A DNA stretch of 64,000 nt from positions 3,038,001 to 3,102,000 of the forward strand of contig NZ_CP048834.1 of the NCBI RefSeq assembly GCF_012971745.1. The letters run 5' to 3'. The position numbers were made by a program, and so were the translations under genes. The notes beneath the pieces are model-generated. The model did no database searches, was not told where the DNA came from, and was given only the letters and a program-made list of their open reading frames with translations. This DNA comes from Starkeya sp. ORNL1. GTDB taxonomy: Bacteria; Pseudomonadota; Alphaproteobacteria; Rhizobiales; Xanthobacteraceae. Shown in pieces: positions 1 to 8,528 of this stretch. Positions within the stretch are counted from its first letter, which is position 1, and the number at the start of each line of letters is the position of its first letter.

Positions 1-570
1 CCCCCGCGACTTCTCCTGGAAGGCGGCGGCCTTGCCGTGCTGGGCGACCATCGACTTGGTCTCCTCGAGCGCCTGCTCGGCGCTCGCAGCAGCGGCAGTG
101 AGTGCCGGGCCGAGCGGCGCGCCGGCCTCGGCCTGCGCCTCGAGTGTGCGGGCGAGAGGATCGAGCACGTCGAGGATGGTCTTGTCGCCCACCTTCGCCT
201 TGCCGCGCTCGGCGATGCCATTGGCGAAGGCGCGCCAGAAGACCGCGGCCTCCGCCGTGCCGATCGCCTCGGCGCTCTCCAGCGCCTTGCCGCCGCGCAG
301 AAAACCGGTGGCGGTCAGCGTGCCCATGGTCGAGGGCGCGGCCTTCGCCATGGCCGCACCGGCGGTGCGCAGCAGCTTGGCGAGTCCCGCCGGCGCACCC
401 TCCACCACGACGGCATCGTAGGCCGCGGCGAAGGACTTGCTCATGGTGATGCCGAGGTCGCTGTCGCCGACCTTGCCGTCGAGCGCGATCAGGAACTCGC
501 GCTGCTCGGCGAACACGTTTCGCCAGGCTTCGAAAAGCCGGATGATTTCCGCGGGTCCGATCGCGTCCAT
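1..570 (-). CDS. dhaL: DhaL-type kinase subunit (nucleotide-binding), partial
   Basis: This is the ADP/ATP-binding subunit of a dihydroxyacetone-kinase-type enzyme, which phosphorylates a small ketose with its DhaK partner in the cytoplasm. The first 190 codons are in the window and the 3' end lies beyond base 1. The DhaL metal-binding motif is visible near the N-terminus as DGKVGDSDLG (residues 31-40). The three aspartates that coordinate magnesium in the family are kept, but the usual DHG reads DLG. ATG at 570 starts 11 bp after the dhaK stop, so the two genes are one operon. No phosphotransferase partner (DhaM) is seen, so ATP-dependent action is likely but not proven. Confidence 0.85.
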   Translation of the reverse strand, partial: MDAIGPAEIIRLFEAWRNVFAEQREFLIALDGKVGDSDLGITMSKSFAAAYDAVVVEGAPAGLAKLLRTAGAAMAKAAPSTMGTLTATGFLRGGKALESAEAIGTAEAAVFWRAFANGIAERGKAKVGDKTILDVLDPLARTLEAQAEAGAPLGPALTAAAASAEQALEETKSMVAQHGKAAAFQEKSRG

Positions 571-580
571 GGCCGTCTCC

Positions 581-1582
581 TCACACCGCGACGTGGGTGA
601 AGAACGGCGTGTGCGCCGGGGCCGCCACCAGGCGATCCAGTTCCGCGTCGAGCGTCAGCACCGAGATCGAGGCGCCGGCCATTTCCATGGCGGTCGCGAA
701 CTCGCCGATCCACACATGCTTCACTTTGGCGCCGCGCCCCTCGATCAGCTGGGACACGCGGCGGAACAGGATGTAGAGCTCCTCGCGTGGCGTGCCGCCC
801 AGCCCGTTCACCAGAACGGCAACCTCGTCGCCCGTGGTCAGCGGATGTTCGGCGAAGATGCGCTCCATCATCTCGTCGACCACCTGGTCGGCAGGGGCGA
901 GCTTCTTCCGGCTTATGCCCGGCTCGCCATGGATGCCCATGCCGATTTCCATCTCGTCCTCGCCGATGGAGAAGGTGGCGTGCCCCACTTCGGGAACGAC
1001 GCAGCTCGACAGCGCGACGCCCATGGTCCGGGTGTTCAGCCGCGCCTTGTCGGCGATGCGCGCCACCTCATCGAGCGAAAGACCCTCGGCCGCCGCCGCG
1101 CCTGCCGCCTTGTAAACGAAGAAGATGCCGGCGACGCCGCGGCGCTTGTGCTCTTCGCCCACCACCGAGGAGGCGACGTCGTCATTGCCGATGACCTGCT
1201 TCACGCGGATGCCGTCAATGTCCGCAAGCTCGGCCGCCATGTCGAAATTGATGATGTCGCCGCTGTAATTGCCGAAGATGTAGAGCACGCCAGCGCCTTG
1301 GTCGATGTACTTGGTGACCTCGTGCATCTGGTCGGCGCTCGGCGACTGGAACACGCCGCCCACGGCGCAGCCATCGAGCATGCCGTCGCCCACATAGCCG
1401 AGGAACAGCGGCAGGTGGCCCGAGCCGCCGCCGGTGGCGATGCCGACCTTGCCGGCCTTCCGATTGGCGACCACGAGGCAGCGCTTGTCGTCGCCGACAT
1501 AGGTCACCTGCGGATGCGCGCGGTAGATGCCCTCCAGCATCTCGTCGACGAAGGTCGTCGCGTCATTGAGAAATTTTTTCAT
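581..1582 (-). CDS. dhaK: DhaK-type kinase subunit (ketose-binding)
   Basis: This 333-residue protein is the substrate-binding subunit of a dihydroxyacetone-kinase-family enzyme. The family's key residues fall at the same numbers as in E. coli DhaK: His56 in GGGSGH (51-56), Asp109 in NYSGD, and the covalent-binding His218 in MGIHGEPG. The stretch after GGGSGH reads LPLF instead of the usual EPxH, which marks a divergent subgroup; tetrulose (erythrulose) kinases are known among such paralogues. AGAGGGACA precedes ATG 1582. It is followed by dhaL and preceded at 44 bp by a sugar ABC permease gene, so the substrate is probably derived from the imported polyol or sugar. Confidence 0.88.
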   Translation of the reverse strand: MKKFLNDATTFVDEMLEGIYRAHPQVTYVGDDKRCLVVANRKAGKVGIATGGGSGHLPLFLGYVGDGMLDGCAVGGVFQSPSADQMHEVTKYIDQGAGVLYIFGNYSGDIINFDMAAELADIDGIRVKQVIGNDDVASSVVGEEHKRRGVAGIFFVYKAAGAAAAEGLSLDEVARIADKARLNTRTMGVALSSCVVPEVGHATFSIGEDEMEIGMGIHGEPGISRKKLAPADQVVDEMMERIFAEHPLTTGDEVAVLVNGLGGTPREELYILFRRVSQLIEGRGAKVKHVWIGEFATAMEMAGASISVLTLDAELDRLVAAPAHTPFFTHVAV

Positions 1583-1626
1583 CTTGTCCCTCTTCGGTCG
1601 CGCTATCGCTGGTTCGCAGTTTCAGT

Positions 1627-2661
1627 TCAGCTTTTTCTCTGGCACATCACGAAAAACGCGGCGGCGAGCAGGATGAAGCCGCCGACGACCACGCGCTGCC
1701 ACGTGCTCGGTATCCCCACCATCACCAGCACGCTGTTCACCACGACCACCAGCAGCACGCCGAGGATGGTGCCGAGGACCGTGCCGGTGCCGCCGGTGAT
1801 CCGCGCGCCGCCAAGCACGACCGCGGCTATCACGTTGATCTCGGTGCCGACCAGGTCGAACGGGTTGGCGTGGCGGTTGGCGCAGACATGGATGATGCCG
1901 GCCAGCCCGGCGAGCGCGCCCGCATAGGCGAAAAGGAAGACGTGGACGGTGCGCAGATTGTAGCCGACGCGCGCGGCGACATTGGCGTTGCCGCCGACCG
2001 CGAAGATGGCGCGGCCCATCAGCGTGCGGTTCAGCATCCACCAGGTGACCAGCGCCGCCACCGGCAGGATGAGAAAATAGACCGGCAAGGTGATGAGGGC
2101 GCCGTTCGACGCCTCGAACTGCACCAGCGGCATGCGGCCGAACGCGCCCATCTGGGGCGGCAGGGACATGATCCAGACGGTGCCGATGAAGGCAAGCAGT
2201 ATGCCGCGGAACAGATACTGGGTGCCGATGGTGACGATCAGCGAGGGCACCCGCAGATGGTGCACCAGCAGGCCGTTGACGACGCCGAGCAGCGCGCCGC
2301 CGGCCATGGCCATGAGCAACACCAGGACGATGGGCGCGCCGGGGAAATACTTCCCCACCAGCAGCGTCAGCGAATACATGGTGAACGCGGCGATCGCGGT
2401 GAACGACACGTCGATGCCGCCGGCGGCGAGGATGATGAAGACGCCGAGGGCGAACAGCCCCATCACCACGCTGGCCCGGCCGATGTCGATCAGGGTCGAG
2501 GGCTGCAGGAACGCCGGATTGATCACCGCCACGGCGAAGCAGATCGCCACCAGCAGGGCGAAGGTGATCGCCTCCGGACGCCGGCTCACCAATTGGACGA
2601 GACCGAACGAGCGCGCCTCGCGCGTGCTGGGTTGAATTCCTTCCAGCTGCGACGAGCTCAT
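1627..2661 (-). CDS. Ribose-type ABC transporter permease
   Basis: This 344-residue integral membrane protein belongs to the RbsC-like permease family (BPD_transp_2), with about eight to ten hydrophobic segments and the glycine-rich motif VLGGARITGGTGTVLG typical of the family near residue 265-280. It forms half of the transmembrane channel of a carbohydrate importer. ATG 2661 overlaps the stop of the ATPase gene (ATGA), which argues for this start over an upstream in-frame ATG at 2778. The substrate is unknown; RbsC-type systems carry pentoses, polyols or autoinducer-like sugars. Confidence 0.9.
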   Translation of the reverse strand: MSSSQLEGIQPSTREARSFGLVQLVSRRPEAITFALLVAICFAVAVINPAFLQPSTLIDIGRASVVMGLFALGVFIILAAGGIDVSFTAIAAFTMYSLTLLVGKYFPGAPIVLVLLMAMAGGALLGVVNGLLVHHLRVPSLIVTIGTQYLFRGILLAFIGTVWIMSLPPQMGAFGRMPLVQFEASNGALITLPVYFLILPVAALVTWWMLNRTLMGRAIFAVGGNANVAARVGYNLRTVHVFLFAYAGALAGLAGIIHVCANRHANPFDLVGTEINVIAAVVLGGARITGGTGTVLGTILGVLLVVVVNSVLVMVGIPSTWQRVVVGGFILLAAAFFVMCQRKS

Positions 2662-4214
2662 TGGACCATCTCCGTCTTTGAATCCAGCATGGCCCGGTAG
2701 AGCGAGTTCTCGTCGGCCTGTTCGGCGTCGAACTCCGCCACGATCCGCCCTGCATTCATCACCAGGATGCGGTCGCAATTCTGCAGGAGTTCGGGCAGGT
2801 CGTCGCTGACGATGACCAGTCCCATCCCCGCCTCGGCGAGCTGCTGGATGACACGGTAGATCGTATCCTTCGAGCCCACATCCACGCCGACCGTGGGGCC
2901 GTGAAGCAGCAGGAACCTGGGCAGGATGCTGAGCCAGCGCCCGATCAGGACGCGCTGCTGGTTGCCGCCGGAAAGCGCGCCCACCGGCAGTTCGAGATCG
3001 CGCGTATTGAGCCGCATGTCTTCGGACACCTTGGCGGCAAGCGCGCGGCCCTTTGCCTTGTCGACGATGCCGAAATTGTTGGCGAGCTTGCGCACCACAA
3101 GGGCGATCTCGTTCTCGAAGATCGATTTGTCGAGGAACAGCCCCTCGGCCAGACGATCCTCCGGCACATAGCCGATGCCCGCGGCGATGGCTTGCGAGGG
3201 GTGGTGGACGCGGATTTCGCGGCCCTCGATCGTCACCTTGCCCTCAATGGCGGGCGTGATGCCGGCGATCGCCGTGGCGAGCTCGTTGCGGCCGGAATCG
3301 GCGAGACCGGTGATGCCGAGGATTTCCCCCTTGCGGACGGCGAAGCTGATCTGCTCGAAGCCGGGCTGCCGAGAAAGCCGCTCGACGCGAAGAAGCTCCT
3401 CGTCCTGCGGCCGCCCGGTCCGGTAGCGCTGGGAATCGATCTGCCGTCCGGTCATCAGCTCGGCGAGCTGGCGCCTGGTGTAGCTCTCGATCGGCCCTTG
3501 GGCGACGCACTGGCCGTCGCGGAAGACGATGGCGTGGCCGCCGATGCGATAGCACTCTTCCAGCTTGTGGGTGACGAACAGCACGGCGACGTTCTCAGAG
3601 CGCAGGCGCGCGACGACACGGATGAGATTGTCGACCTCCCGGCGCGTGAGCGAGGTGGTCGGCTCGTCCATGATGACAAGCTTCGCCCGTGTGGCGATGG
3701 CGCGGGCGATGGCGACGAGCTGCCGCGACGCCAGCGGCAGCTCGGATACCACGGTGCCGAGGAAGCCCCGGTCCGTGGGCAGGCCGACCGTCTTGAGCGC
3801 GGCGCTCGCGGTCTGGCGCAGCCGCCCGCGGTCGAACAGCCGGGCAAGGTGGCCGCCGCTCATCACCAGTTGCTCGCTGAGCGCGACGTTCTCGGCCACG
3901 GTGAGATTCGGGATGAGCGAGAGGTCCTGGTAGACGGTCTCGATGCCCGCACTGAGCGCCTGGATCGGCGATAGCGCCCGGAAGGAATGGCCGTCGAGCA
4001 CGATCTCGCCTTCGTCCGGCGCTAGCGCCCCGGACATGATCTTGATCACGGTGCTCTTGCCGCAGCCATTCTCGCCGAGCAGATGGTAGGCATCGCCCGC
4101 CTCGAGCGAGAAGCCGACGCCGCGCAGGGCATGGACGCCGCCGAACCGCTTATGAATTCCTCGCACTTCGAGGAAATGGTCCGGCCGATGCGGATCGTTG
4201 TGATTGTCGGACAC
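2658..4214 (-). CDS. Ribose-type ABC transporter ATPase, duplicated ABC domain
   Basis: This 518-residue cytoplasmic ATPase has two ABC domains in tandem, as in RbsA/MglA. The N-terminal half has a complete Walker A (GENGCGKST) and an MDEPTTSL Walker B region. The C-terminal half has the degenerate Walker A (LADSGRNE) usual for this family and a SGGNQQ signature. The start is taken as GTG 4214 because GAGG lies 6 bp upstream and homology begins a few residues later; the frame stays open further upstream. It couples ATP hydrolysis to the flanking permeases. A stem-loop separates it from the binding-protein gene. Confidence 0.88.
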   Translation of the reverse strand: MSDNHNDPHRPDHFLEVRGIHKRFGGVHALRGVGFSLEAGDAYHLLGENGCGKSTVIKIMSGALAPDEGEIVLDGHSFRALSPIQALSAGIETVYQDLSLIPNLTVAENVALSEQLVMSGGHLARLFDRGRLRQTASAALKTVGLPTDRGFLGTVVSELPLASRQLVAIARAIATRAKLVIMDEPTTSLTRREVDNLIRVVARLRSENVAVLFVTHKLEECYRIGGHAIVFRDGQCVAQGPIESYTRRQLAELMTGRQIDSQRYRTGRPQDEELLRVERLSRQPGFEQISFAVRKGEILGITGLADSGRNELATAIAGITPAIEGKVTIEGREIRVHHPSQAIAAGIGYVPEDRLAEGLFLDKSIFENEIALVVRKLANNFGIVDKAKGRALAAKVSEDMRLNTRDLELPVGALSGGNQQRVLIGRWLSILPRFLLLHGPTVGVDVGSKDTIYRVIQQLAEAGMGLVIVSDDLPELLQNCDRILVMNAGRIVAEFDAEQADENSLYRAMLDSKTEMVQ

Positions 4215-4262
4215 GCGCGCGACCTCATTCACGCTACGCCGGGGACGCGGACGACCCGGCGG

Positions 4263-4287
4263 CCGGAGGCTCGGGTCGAGCCTCCGG
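4263..4287 (-). other. Intra-operon stem-loop after the binding-protein gene
   Basis: A perfect inverted repeat has 10-bp arms (CCGGAGGCTC and GAGCCTCCGG) and a 5-nt loop. It sits between the stop of the periplasmic binding-protein gene and the GTG start of the ATPase gene. No U-tract follows on the transcribed strand, so it looks like an mRNA-stabilising or partial-attenuation hairpin. Such structures commonly keep binding-protein mRNA more abundant than the downstream ABC genes. Confidence 0.55.
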
Positions 4288-4308
4288 GATAGCTTCAACA
4301 GCAACGGG

Positions 4309-5319
4309 TCAGAAGAGGAATTCCTTGTAGGTGTTCTTGTCGGCGAGGACCATGCCGTTGCCGATGATGAGCACACCTTCGCCGGGACCCTTGGTGATCT
4401 TCACCTTGTTGTAGCCGGGCACGCCGAGATCCATGCCGTCGGTGAGCGGCTTCTTGGCGAGCAGCAGCTTGGCGACCGAGTTCATCGCCATGCCCGCCTT
4501 CTGCGGATCCCAGAAGCCGATGGCGGTGATCGCGCCGGATTCGAGCAGGTCCGCCGAGGGGTTCGGCAGGCCGGTGCCGACCAGGCAGACCTTGCCGGTC
4601 AGGCCGGCTTCGTCGATGGCGCGGCCGACGCCGAGCACGTCATTGCCGGCGGAGGTCTGGAAGCCCTTGATATCAGGGTGCTTGCGCAGGATTTCCTTCG
4701 CCTTCTCATAGGTGGCGTTGGCGTCGTCGAACGACTCGTTGTTCGGGTCGACGAGTTGCATGCCCGGGTGGCTCTTGGCGTTCGCCTCGCCGGCGCCGAC
4801 CCACTGCAGGTGCGTGCGGCTGCCGAGCGAGCCGACGAAGGTGGTCCACTTGCCCTTGCCGCCCATGCACTGGGAGAGCCGCTCGTTCAGCGCCTTGCCG
4901 TATTCGGCGTTGTCGAACGCCTCGACATCGGCCTGGGTGTTCTTCTGGTTGTCGGCCTCGTGCGTCACCACGACGATGCCGCGGTCCATCGCGCGCTTCA
5001 GCGCGCCTTCAATCACCGCCGGGTCCATCGGCACCACGGCGAGCGCGTTCACGCCCTTGGCGGTGAGATCCTGGATGATCTGGAGCTGCTGCGCCGCATC
5101 GGCGGTCGCCGGTCCGTACTGCGTCGCCACGACGTCCGGATTGGCCTTCTGGAACGCCACGACGCCGGTGTTCAGGCGATCGAACCACGGAATGCCGCTG
5201 ATCTTCACCACGGTGGCGATCACCGGCTTGTCCTGCGCCACCAGCACGCCGGCCGAGCCGGCGACGATCGCCGCCGCCATCACGGAACCGACGAGGATCT
5301 TCTTCGAGAATGCGCCCAT
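4309..5319 (-). CDS. Sugar ABC transporter substrate-binding protein
   Basis: This 336-residue periplasmic binding protein of the RbsB/peripla_BP_4 type has a signal peptide (residues 1-24, basic start then a hydrophobic core ending in VLVA) and the two-lobed fold expected for sugar receptors. The phrase ALAVVPMDPAVIEGALKRA is typical of the hinge region. ATG 5319 is chosen because a strong ribosome binding site (GGAGGAAAC) lies just upstream. An upstream ATG at 5346 would only lengthen the leader. It delivers the sugar or polyol to the flanking permeases. The ligand is not identifiable. Confidence 0.9.
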   Translation of the reverse strand: MGAFSKKILVGSVMAAAIVAGSAGVLVAQDKPVIATVVKISGIPWFDRLNTGVVAFQKANPDVVATQYGPATADAAQQLQIIQDLTAKGVNALAVVPMDPAVIEGALKRAMDRGIVVVTHEADNQKNTQADVEAFDNAEYGKALNERLSQCMGGKGKWTTFVGSLGSRTHLQWVGAGEANAKSHPGMQLVDPNNESFDDANATYEKAKEILRKHPDIKGFQTSAGNDVLGVGRAIDEAGLTGKVCLVGTGLPNPSADLLESGAITAIGFWDPQKAGMAMNSVAKLLLAKKPLTDGMDLGVPGYNKVKITKGPGEGVLIIGNGMVLADKNTYKEFLF

Positions 5320-5376
5320 AGTTTCCTCCATTGTTGCCTCCCTCAAGAACCTTCGCGATGCGTGAGGGATTTCGCA

Positions 5377-6369
5377 TCACACGAGCGTTCGCCTCCTCTT
5401 CGGGGAAACGAAGCCGACCAGGTCGTAGCGGCCGACGGCCAGGAAGGTGAGAAGCAGCGCACCCCAGGCGAAATCGCGCACGAAGTTCGAAAGGCCGCCG
5501 AAATTCAAAAGGCTCGACATCAGCTGCAGGGCGATCGCCGCGAGCACGACGCAGATGATCCGGCCATAGCCGCCCTCCGGGCGGACGCCGGCCATGACCG
5601 CAATAAGGATCGCGATCAGAAGGTAGGACGTGCCGTAGTCCCACTTCACGTTGACGTTGCGTGCTGCAATGATGACGCCGGCGAGCCCGGACAGCGTGCC
5701 GCTCAGCGCATAGGTGGCGATCAGCACGCGCGTCTTCGGGAAGCCGGCATAGGTCGCCGCCTTGGGATTGGTTCCCATCAGCATGAGCCAGAGTCCGTAG
5801 GGCGTGTATTTGAGCATCGCGCCGATGAAGGTGGCCACCAGCACGAAGATCAGGAAACCGATCGGCACGCCCGCGAGCGTTCCCTCGCCGAGACTGGCGA
5901 GCGGCTCCGGACTGCCGACCGTGACCGCCCTCCCCTCGGAGACCACGACCGCGACGCCGGTAAAGGCCATCTGCGTGCCGAGCGTGCACAGGATCGGCGT
6001 GATGTTGAGGCGGCTGATCAGCACGCCGTTGATGGTGCCGCCGATGCAGCCCACGGCGATCGCGACCACGATGAAGGCCAGCGAGTAGGCGGCCTCCTGA
6101 TCCGCGCTGGAGAGGACCAGCCCGACGAGCACCGCGGAGAGCACGCTCGACAGATTGGCCAGCGCGATGCCGGAAAGATCGATGCCGCCATTGCCGGCGC
6201 ACATGGCCAAGGTGACGCCAATGGCGAGGAGGCCGATCTCGGGCAGCTGGCTCGCCATCGACTGGAGATTGAACAGGGACAGGAACGCGCCGCCGGAGAT
6301 CACCGCTCCGAGCGCGAGCAGCAGCACATTGATGGCGACGAGCATGACGAGCTGTCCGCCTGTCCGCAT
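5377..6369 (-). CDS. Ribose-type ABC transporter permease (first gene of the operon)
   Basis: This 330-residue polytopic membrane protein is of the RbsC family and is the second permease of the importer, so the channel is probably a heterodimer with the product of 1627-2661. GGAGGAGGCC precedes ATG 6369. It is the first gene of a leftward operon (permease, binding protein, ATPase, permease, dhaK, dhaL), divergent from the LacI-family gene across a 320-bp control region. Confidence 0.9.
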   Translation of the reverse strand: MRTGGQLVMLVAINVLLLALGAVISGGAFLSLFNLQSMASQLPEIGLLAIGVTLAMCAGNGGIDLSGIALANLSSVLSAVLVGLVLSSADQEAAYSLAFIVVAIAVGCIGGTINGVLISRLNITPILCTLGTQMAFTGVAVVVSEGRAVTVGSPEPLASLGEGTLAGVPIGFLIFVLVATFIGAMLKYTPYGLWLMLMGTNPKAATYAGFPKTRVLIATYALSGTLSGLAGVIIAARNVNVKWDYGTSYLLIAILIAVMAGVRPEGGYGRIICVVLAAIALQLMSSLLNFGGLSNFVRDFAWGALLLTFLAVGRYDLVGFVSPKRRRTLV

Positions 6370-6689
6370 GGCCTCCTCCCGGAGTTTTTTAGTAAATTCA
6401 GACCAGCTTCACTAAAATTCCTAGCAAAGCCTTCCGCGATGCGCAAGCCGACAGGAGGCCCTCGCTCGACGCCTTCAGAGCGTGGGCCCCAGTGCCGGCC
6501 GACTCCGAAGCTCGGCAATACCGCAGCGCATCACGACTTCGCTGCGGCGCGCCATCATCTACAGCTCGGATGGCAAGCCTGTTGCAAGCCGTAGTTTTTT
6601 GCCGTAACCGTCAAGGAGAGAGCTGCATTGTTTACTAAACAAAATTGCCATCCGGCAGCTCGCAAAAGGGCGCGGACGCGCTTCGGGCG
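6370..6689. promoter_or_regulatory. Divergent control region with TTTASTAAA operator candidates
   Basis: The 320 bp between the ABC operon and the LacI-family gene contain no convincing gene. They hold three copies of an AT-rich motif that stands out against the high-GC background: TTTAGTAAA at 6388-6396, TTCACTAAA at 6408-6416 and TTTACTAAA at 6631-6639. The 9-mer TTTASTAAA is palindromic around its centre. The first two flank the start of the ABC operon and the third lies 50 bp before the regulator's ATG. This fits operators for the adjacent LacI protein controlling both directions, but no site for this regulator is known to me. Confidence 0.5.
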
Positions 6690-7778
6690 ATGAAGCAGAA
6701 GCGATCTCTCACGATCCGGGACATTGCGGCTTTGGCCGGCGTGTCACCCTCCACCGTGTCTCTGGTGCTGAATGGCAAAGGGGAGATTTCCGGCGTCACC
6801 CGCGCGCGCGTGCTCGAGGCGGCAGCCAAGCTGAACTATGTCGCCCGAATCCCGCGACCGCGCCTTGAAGCCAGCGAGACCATCAGGTTCCTGAAGATCG
6901 CAAAGCACGGGCATACCGTGAACCGCGACCACAGCGTGTTCATCTCCGACTACATCGACGGTATGTCGGCGGAAGCGACGCGACGTGGCTATACGCTCGA
7001 GGTCGTGTCCTTCGAGGGCCAGCCGATCGGCGCAGTCGCGGAGTCGCTCGCCGCCGCGCCGGTCAGCGGCGTTATCGCGCTCGGCACCGAATTGTCGGAA
7101 GCCGACATCCGGATGATCCAGAGCCTCGGCCTGCCGACCGTGTTCATCGACACCGTCTTCGATGTGATCGACGCCAATTTCGTCAACATGAACAACGAGG
7201 ATGCGGTCCACAAAGTGCTGGTACGGCTGCGCAGCCAGGGTTTCAGCCGGATCGGCTTCGTTGCCAGCCACGTCGACACCACGAATTTCCGCCTGCGACA
7301 GGAGGCGTTCTTCCGCAACATGGCGCGGCTTGGCCTGGAGGCGAATCCCGGCCACATCCTCTCGGTCGAATCGACCTTCGATGGGGCCTATGCCGACGCC
7401 GTCCGCCTGCTCGGCGCAGGTATCGACCTCGCCGACTGCTATTTCTGCACCAACGACGTCATCGCCTATGGCTTCATCAAGGCACTGCGCGAGTTCAGCG
7501 TGCGGATCCCGGAAGACGTCGCCATCATCGGCTTCGACAATCTTCCGCTCAGCTCGACCATGGAACCGCCGCTGACCACCATAGACGTGTCGAAGCGCAA
7601 GATCGGCTATTTCGCCGTCACGGTACTCGACGACATCATCAATGCGCCCGAGACGCAGCCGCCGGTGAAGATCCTCGTCGGCGCCGAGCTGATCACGCGC
7701 GCCAGCGACGTGCCCGGCGGTTCGGCGCCGACTATCGCCCGCGTTCTGCGTCAGCCGCGGGCGACGCAATCGGCCTGA
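6690..7778 (+). CDS. LacI-family transcriptional regulator
   Basis: This 362-residue DNA-binding repressor or activator has an N-terminal LacI helix-turn-helix (LTIRDIAALAGVSPSTVSLVLN, about residues 6-27, read here in two parts LTIRDIAALAG and VSPSTVSLVLN) and a periplasmic-binding-protein-like effector domain. ATG 6690 is favoured because homology begins within five residues; a TTG at 6645 is possible and the ribosome binding site for either is weak. It is divergent from the ABC/dhaKL operon, so it most likely senses the imported sugar or its phosphate. Candidate operators are described in the preceding region. Confidence 0.9.
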   Translation: MKQKRSLTIRDIAALAGVSPSTVSLVLNGKGEISGVTRARVLEAAAKLNYVARIPRPRLEASETIRFLKIAKHGHTVNRDHSVFISDYIDGMSAEATRRGYTLEVVSFEGQPIGAVAESLAAAPVSGVIALGTELSEADIRMIQSLGLPTVFIDTVFDVIDANFVNMNNEDAVHKVLVRLRSQGFSRIGFVASHVDTTNFRLRQEAFFRNMARLGLEANPGHILSVESTFDGAYADAVRLLGAGIDLADCYFCTNDVIAYGFIKALREFSVRIPEDVAIIGFDNLPLSSTMEPPLTTIDVSKRKIGYFAVTVLDDIINAPETQPPVKILVGAELITRASDVPGGSAPTIARVLRQPRATQSA

Positions 7779-7824
7779 TGGAATGAAAGAAACCGGCGAA
7801 TAATCGTCGGGACGGGAGGAACCA

Positions 7825-8481
7825 ATGCCGCGCCTTGCCCTGGTCCATACCGTCCCCGCGCTGATCGAACGGTTCCGACCTTTGTTCGCGCAGGCACTGC
7901 CGGACTGGCAGAGCTACAACATTGCGGACGAGAGCCTGCTGCAGGATACGATCCGGGACGGGAGCCCTTCCGAGGTGACGGTGCGCCGGCTCGCCGCCTA
8001 TGTCTGCGGAGCCGCGGAGGCCGGGGCCGACGCCATTGTGGTGACCTGCTCCTCACTGGGCGACGCCACGGACGCGCTGCGCCCACTCATTCCGGTCCCA
8101 TTGTTCCGCATCGACCGCGGCATGGCGGCGGCAGCGGTCACGCGGGCGCCGCGCATCGGGGTGCTGGCGACGCTTTCGACCACACTTGGCCCGACCAGCC
8201 GGCTCATCCGTACCGAGGCCACCATCGCCGGGCGCGACTGCACCGTGATTGATCGGGTCTGCGACGGCGCATTCGAACGGCTGATGGTGGGGGACCGCTC
8301 CGGCCACGACGAAAACGTGCGCGCCGCCTTCGGTGAGCTCGCGACGCGGGTCGACATCGTGGTGCTGGCGCAGGCATCGATGGCCGGCGCGCTGACTTCG
8401 GCCGAGCCCACGACGGTGCCGGTGCTCACGAGCCCGGAGCTCGGCGTTTCCTACATTGCCACGCAGCTCGCCGCGGCCTGA
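7825..8481 (+). CDS. Asp/Glu racemase superfamily protein
   Basis: This 218-residue protein belongs to the aspartate/glutamate/hydantoin racemase superfamily. The first catalytic cysteine region is present (VTCSSLGDA, Cys75), but the position of the second catalytic cysteine reads VVLAQASM. A two-cysteine racemase mechanism is therefore unlikely, and the protein may act as an isomerase, decarboxylase or binding protein. GGGAGGAACC precedes ATG 7825. It lies 46 bp after the LacI-family gene and 47 bp before an aldo/keto reductase, so the three are probably co-transcribed. Its substrate is unknown. Confidence 0.75.
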   Translation: MPRLALVHTVPALIERFRPLFAQALPDWQSYNIADESLLQDTIRDGSPSEVTVRRLAAYVCGAAEAGADAIVVTCSSLGDATDALRPLIPVPLFRIDRGMAAAAVTRAPRIGVLATLSTTLGPTSRLIRTEATIAGRDCTVIDRVCDGAFERLMVGDRSGHDENVRAAFGELATRVDIVVLAQASMAGALTSAEPTTVPVLTSPELGVSYIATQLAAA

Positions 8482-8528
8482 AGGCCGGCGACGCTGCACC
8501 CTCTCACCCGTCAGTCGCGAGCAGGAAG

